A stretch of 9,087 bases of DNA from Desulforamulus profundi (GTDB lineage Bacteria > Bacillota_B > Desulfotomaculia > Desulfotomaculales > Desulfotomaculaceae). The stretch is from contig NZ_AWQQ01000025.1 in assembly GCF_002607855.1 (NCBI RefSeq), positions 1 through 9,087 on the forward strand, written 5' to 3'. Positions 6,287-9,087 of the stretch are shown here, one piece after another. The notes under the pieces were generated by a model. The model searched no databases, was not told where the DNA came from, and saw nothing but the letters and a program-made list of their open reading frames with translations. The translations under genes were made by a program, and so were the position numbers. How positions within the stretch are numbered: position 1 is the first letter of the stretch; each line of letters begins with the position of its first letter.

Positions 6287-7105
6287 TTATGAAGGCCAAG
6301 CACTCATATTCTCCCCAAACAGATAGCAGGAGAGAAATTCCCATGATGATCCTCCACGAGTTAACGTATCTCTTTGCTCACCAACCACATAACATCCTGC
6401 AACAGTACAATTTATATAACCATCATTACTGATTGTATTAGTATAAAGCTTGCCCCATGACATAGGAAGTGGGTTGCTATAATCCTCTCTACCACACCAC
6501 TTACCACTAGTATTATAACCTAACCATTCTGCACCATACCGAGAGGAAGAAATGGATACAGAGCTATCGGCACGATACCATTTTGCTTCCACTTTTTCTG
6601 GCCTAACCCATAAAATGGTGTTGGAGTCTCTATAGGAAGAATAATAGAAGGTACCAACATGTCTTATGCTATAGGAGTCATCATATTCATCCCAACCCTT
6701 CGAAGCGGCAACCATGATGGGTGACTTGACAGAGTTTAGTGATGCGAGTTTTAAGGTGCTTGCAGACTTTTTTACATCTTTATCTTTATCCTTCAGAATT
6801 GTAAAGAAAGTTGTTGCGTAATAAGTTTCTACATTCCCATCCGTTCTTTTTACTTTCTTCAAGATCTGAGTAGTAGCTTTCTTTTCAACAACCATATTGA
6901 CAGGAGCATTTTTTAGTTCAGCGCGGAAATTATCAATATCGGATTTTATATCTGATACCCCGCAACTTGCTCTTTGCCATAGTATATTTAAGTCTTTGAT
7001 TTCTTCCTTTTCTAAAATAACTTCCGGATTTGTTGCAGCAAATGCCTGGGTGCAAATTAACGATATAAAAACTAAAACCAACAACATAGTTAGGGACTTC
7101 CTCAT
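6287..7105 (-). CDS. Secreted protein of unknown function
   Basis: A 272-residue protein with a clear type I signal peptide: MRKS, a hydrophobic core LTMLLVLVFISLI, and a cleavage site after AFA (residue 23). The start is supported by GGAGGT upstream of the ATG. The mature part has a Lys-rich helical region (to about residue 120), then a Tyr/Ser/Trp-rich, probably beta-stranded region with several Cys residues (WCGRED, NCTVAGC, SCYLFG) that could form disulfides outside the cell. I recognise no family. It is not obviously an enzyme, because no known catalytic motif was seen. A terminator follows. Upstream lie a tiny seven-codon frame and a large hairpin. It reads in the same direction as the lipoprotein gene beyond the intron and away from the IS110 element. 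Confidence 0.82.
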   Translation of the reverse strand: MRKSLTMLLVLVFISLICTQAFAATNPEVILEKEEIKDLNILWQRASCGVSDIKSDIDNFRAELKNAPVNMVVEKKATTQILKKVKRTDGNVETYYATTFFTILKDKDKDVKKSASTLKLASLNSVKSPIMVAASKGWDEYDDSYSIRHVGTFYYSSYRDSNTILWVRPEKVEAKWYRADSSVSISSSRYGAEWLGYNTSGKWCGREDYSNPLPMSWGKLYTNTISNDGYINCTVAGCYVVGEQRDTLTRGGSSWEFLSCYLFGENMSAWPS

Positions 7106-7142
7106 AAGATTTAACCTCCTTTTTATATAATCTTATTTGTGT

Positions 7143-7166
7143 TTAAAAATACTGTTGCTCCCTCAA
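7143..7166 (-). other. Seven-codon leader-like frame with a strong ribosome binding site
   Basis: On the minus strand AAGGAGGTGG (7181-7172) is followed at normal spacing by TTG and a frame reading MREQQYF, then TAA, 37 bp ahead of the secreted protein start. It could be a leader peptide or the remnant of a lost gene start. No attenuator structure was seen between it and the next gene. Confidence 0.25.
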
Positions 7167-7186
7167 AGTAACCACCTCCTTGTATG

Positions 7187-7230
7187 ATATGACCAGCGGA
7201 ATAATTTCCAGTTGGTCATATTTATTTTTT
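7187..7230 (+). terminator. Large hairpin with T-tail next to the IS110 left end
   Basis: ATATGACCA (7187-7195) pairs with TGGTCATAT (7213-7221), and inner GGAA (7198-7201) pairs with TTCC (7206-7209). A T-rich run follows on the plus strand (7221-7230). This is terminator-like for plus-strand transcription, yet no plus-strand gene ends here. It lies upstream of the minus-strand secreted protein gene, so it may be a relic terminator, an operator, or part of an insertion target. Confidence 0.45.
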
Positions 7231-7237
7231 AAAGTAA

Positions 7238-7266
7238 TTGACCTTTGGGTTATACCCTGGGACAAT
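7238..7266 (+). promoter_or_regulatory. Candidate promoter for the IS110 leader RNA and transposase
   Basis: TTGACC (7238-7243) and GACAAT (7261-7266) are spaced 17 bases apart, which would start transcription near 7273. The -10 is weak. In IS110 elements the strong promoter often forms only when the ends join in the circle, so this may be a part-promoter or incidental. Confidence 0.3.
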
Positions 7267-7473
7267 CACGGTAGAACCGATGGCGGGGCAGTTTTTCGCC
7301 TCCTGCACTTTTAAGTGCTTGGAAAGACTGCTCCCCGGGCCTGGTGGCAACCGCTTACGCGCGGGCTGCACGCCCAAAGAGGTTCTCCCTTCAGCAAGGA
7401 GCATCACACCAATCTCTCTGGGTGAGTGCTCATCGGCAAGGTTGCTGTTACACCAGGTTCCCAGGGATACCCC
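7248..7473 (+). ncRNA. Structured leader RNA, candidate IS110 bridge RNA
   Basis: The non-coding region ahead of the transposase folds into several hairpins. CGGT/ACCG forms at 7269-7279. A long arm of GGGGCAGT (7285-7292) with ACTGCTCCCC (7327-7336) is tipped by GCACTT/AAGTGC (7305-7318). GGGC/GCCC forms at 7363-7375. GAGCATCAC (7399-7407) pairs with GGTGAGTGCTC (7421-7431). The outer parts TATACCCTGGGA (7251-7262) and TCCCAGGGATA (7459-7469) are complementary with one bulge and could close the whole region. IS110-group elements such as IS621 encode a roughly 180-base bridge RNA in this position that pairs with donor and target DNA. The exact RNA ends and loop guides were not determined. Confidence 0.5.
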
Positions 7474-7519
7474 AAAATTTTGGTTTCTTTAAGTTCACGT
7501 GAAAAGAGGTGTTGATAAC

Positions 7520-8748
7520 ATGGGCCGTACTCTTTTTGTCGGCATTGACATAGGAGCCGACACCAATGTAGTCAGAATCATTGATGACACCGGTGATGAT
7601 GTCTGTGGATTCTCTGTTTCCAACGACCTCCCTGGAACCGAAAGACTTGTGGAAAAAGTGGTTGATGTGGCTGATACTTTGCCTGTCGATAAGGTCAAGA
7701 TTGGCATGGAAGCCACCAACCTTTACTGGTGGCATCTGTCCCAGGCCCTTCATGATGACCCTCAATTAACAGCTCTGGGCACCGAAATCGCTGTGATTAA
7801 CCCCAAGGTCATTGACGGGTTCAAGAATATCTACACTGATATGGCCAAGACAGATGCCTTAGATGCCAGGGTTATTGCTGATTGCTTGCGGTTTGGACGA
7901 GTCCGTCCAACACCACCTCCCGACATGAGGTATGCACCTTTGCAACGGCTAACCCGGTTTCGCTACCACATGGTGAGTAACCTCACCAGGGAGAAGAACA
8001 GGGCCTTAAACCTGATTTTCCTTAAGTTCTCCACATACCAGAAGGAGTGTCCGTTCTCAAACCTGTTTGGTCAGGCATCCACAGCAGTTATAGGTAACCT
8101 AACACCCGATGAAATCGCCAATCTGCCTGTGGAAGAATTGGTAGACCTGATGCTGCAACACGGAAACCACCGGCTTAAGGATGTTCCTGAGATGGCCAAG
8201 ACCCTTAAACGGGCAGCCCGAAACTCTTATCGTTTAAACCCGAAAATGCAAGAATCTGTGGACATTACACTGGCTATGTCCCTTGAGACCATCCGGTTCT
8301 TTGAGAAGCAGCAAAAGAAAATCGATCAGGCCATCGCCAAAGAGATAAAGGCAATTCCACACACGTTGGAAACTATTCCAGGCATCGGGCCGGTTTACGC
8401 AGCCGGCATAATAGCGAGATCGGCGATATTTCAAGGTTTGACAATCACAATAGCCTTGCCAAATTCGCGGGCTTAACCTGGCGGCAGAACCAATCAAGCA
8501 AATTCAACGCCCAGGATATTCCCTTAACCAGGTCAGGTAACTACTACCTGCGGTATTACCTTGTAGAAGCAGCCAACTCCGTCCGGGTGTGGGAGCCGGA
8601 GTATGGTGAGTTCTACCGCAGGAAGTATGCCGAAGCCAGACATCACCATCATAAACGTGCTTTAGTCCTTACGGCCCGCAAACTCGTTCGCATGGTCTTC
8701 GCGCTGCTGAGTGAAGGCCAAATCTACCAGCAGAGGAGGGTGAATTAG
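7520..8748 (+). pseudogene. IS110-family DEDD transposase (recombinase), frameshifted
   Basis: I prefer the ATG at 7520, behind AAAGAGGTG, over the GTG at 7499 that overlaps that site. The N-terminal RuvC-like domain shows Asp10 (VGIDIGAD), Glu64 (GMEATNLYWW), and Asp112/Asp115 (KTDALDARVIADCLRFGR). A coiled, Lys-rich linker follows, then the C-terminal Tnp domain with IPGIGPVYAAGIIA. There the frame breaks. After GCG (8414-8416) it runs to a stop at 8474-8476. Stepping back one base restores EIGDISRFDNHNSLAKFAGL and the TRSGNYYLRYYLVEAANSVR segment that carries the probable catalytic serine, ending at TAG 8746-8748. The rebuilt protein is about 409 residues, a normal length. The broken form lacks the serine, so this copy should be inactive unless the lost G is a sequencing error. 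Confidence 0.88.
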
Positions 8749-8856
8749 TAATATTTTACAATTTACATTTTCTTTCATAACTGGGAATCTATTACGATTG
8801 CTGGTAGGGATACTTATTGCCTTTTTTACATAACAGCCAAAAAAATTTCCAATTTA

Positions 8857-8884
8857 GGGTCTTGCTATTTTACCGCGGGTCTTG
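8857..8884. repeat. Short direct repeat GGGTCTTG
   Basis: GGGTCTTG occurs at 8857-8864 and 8877-8884, twenty bases apart. The second copy overlaps the end of the truncated transposase-like frame. It may mark an old insertion or deletion junction. Confidence 0.35.
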
Positions 8885-9087
8885 TTTAATAATAACTGTA
8901 CCATCATCCTGCCGTTGGATATCCTGCTCAACGATCTTAGAAAGAATTTCTTTTAATTGTTGTTCCTTTGGGCTAAGTTTCTGACTTCCAATGGCAGAAA
9001 GCAGCTTTTCTGCATCACTTATCAGGTCATTTAATAATTGGTTGCGTTCTTCTGGGTTGTTCCAGTCAATCTTAGGCTTGCTGTCAT
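8870..9087 (-). pseudogene. Truncated protein, probably the middle of an IS1182-type transposase
   Basis: The minus-strand frame enters from the right edge and runs 71 codons to the TAA at 8870-8872. It reads DSKPKIDWNNPEERNQLLND, a helical acidic stretch, then ILSKIVEQDIQRQDDGTVII and KQDPR. In IS1182-like transposases, as I recall them, a similar segment (NP-E-R-x-x-L-x-x-L, later EQD followed by DG-x-x-x-I-x-x-G) leads into the catalytic DPEMRHGRKS part. Here the frame ends just where that part should start, so the gene looks truncated. The family assignment is from memory of the motif order. The rest lies outside the window. Upstream-frame reading from ATG at 9087-9085 stops early and is not the gene. 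Confidence 0.5.

Larger units (their letters stand above)
7231..8850 (+). mobile_element. IS110-family insertion sequence (ends approximate)
   Basis: The element is defined by its DEDD transposase gene with a long non-coding leader. IS110 elements lack conserved terminal inverted repeats and often make no target duplication, so I could not fix the ends. The left end probably lies between the hairpin tail (7230) and the first structured bases (7248). The right end lies somewhere between the stop (8748) and the truncated gene beginning at about 8870. In that right stretch I see only AT-rich DNA and no clear signal. The long left and short right non-coding parts fit the IS110 subgroup rather than IS1111. 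Confidence 0.6.

Noticed and set aside
7238..7407. Open frames on both strands ahead of the IS110 transposase (7238-7492 plus, 7222-7407 minus)
   Set aside because: They overlap the hairpin-rich leader region and lack ribosome binding sites or recognisable motifs.
7463..8812. Shared AGGGATAC in the IS110 leader (7463-7470) and behind the transposase (about 8805-8812) as a guide match
   Set aside because: An 8-base match between two regions of this size is expected by chance fairly often, and no second matching part was found.

Overview
The window is a mobile-element-rich stretch of a Gram-positive chromosome, most likely an anaerobic clostridial Firmicute of the Desulfotomaculum/Pelotomaculum type. 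This is inferred from strong AGGAGG-type ribosome binding sites, AT-rich intergenic DNA, TTG/GTG start options and the kinds of elements present. No gene fixes the species.

The host part is small and on the minus strand: a secreted 272-residue protein of unknown function (6287-7105), its downstream terminator hairpin (6240-6272), and a 158-residue predicted lipoprotein (329-805). A group IIC intron sits between them (about 849-6239, minus strand), inserted directly behind the terminator stem. Its reverse transcriptase gene is split by a second element, a 3,284-bp transposon at 1510-4793. That transposon starts TGT and ends ACA, has imperfect terminal inverted repeats, and is flanked by a 7-bp duplication (TTTGAGG). 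Removing it with one duplication copy restores a continuous 423-codon reverse transcriptase frame and an intron of about 2.1 kb.

The transposon carries four plus-strand genes in a row: a DUF6431-like zinc-knuckle protein, a small DUF5348-like protein, a DD(35)E transposase with a Mu/TnsB-like layout, and an ExeA/TnsC-like AAA+ ATPase. The ATPase has a one-base frameshift just after its Walker A motif. A terminator follows, and the ends carry repeats of an ATTTGCAAG-type motif that are probably transposase binding sites. The transposase and ATPase would act together in target capture and strand transfer. The roles of the two small proteins are unknown and are the most open question here.

To the right lies an IS110-family element (about 7231-8850, exact ends not determined). 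Its DEDD transposase is frameshifted near codon 299. Upstream of it are about 250 non-coding bases rich in hairpins, where IS110-group elements encode their bridge RNA. The right edge holds a truncated minus-strand protein (8870-9087) that looks like the middle of an IS1182-type transposase. The left edge holds a 41-codon relic that may be the tail of a serine recombinase.

So at least three elements (intron, Tn7/Mu-like transposon, IS110) plus two relics are packed into 9 kb, and two of them abut palindromic hairpins. No tRNA, rRNA or CRISPR array was seen.
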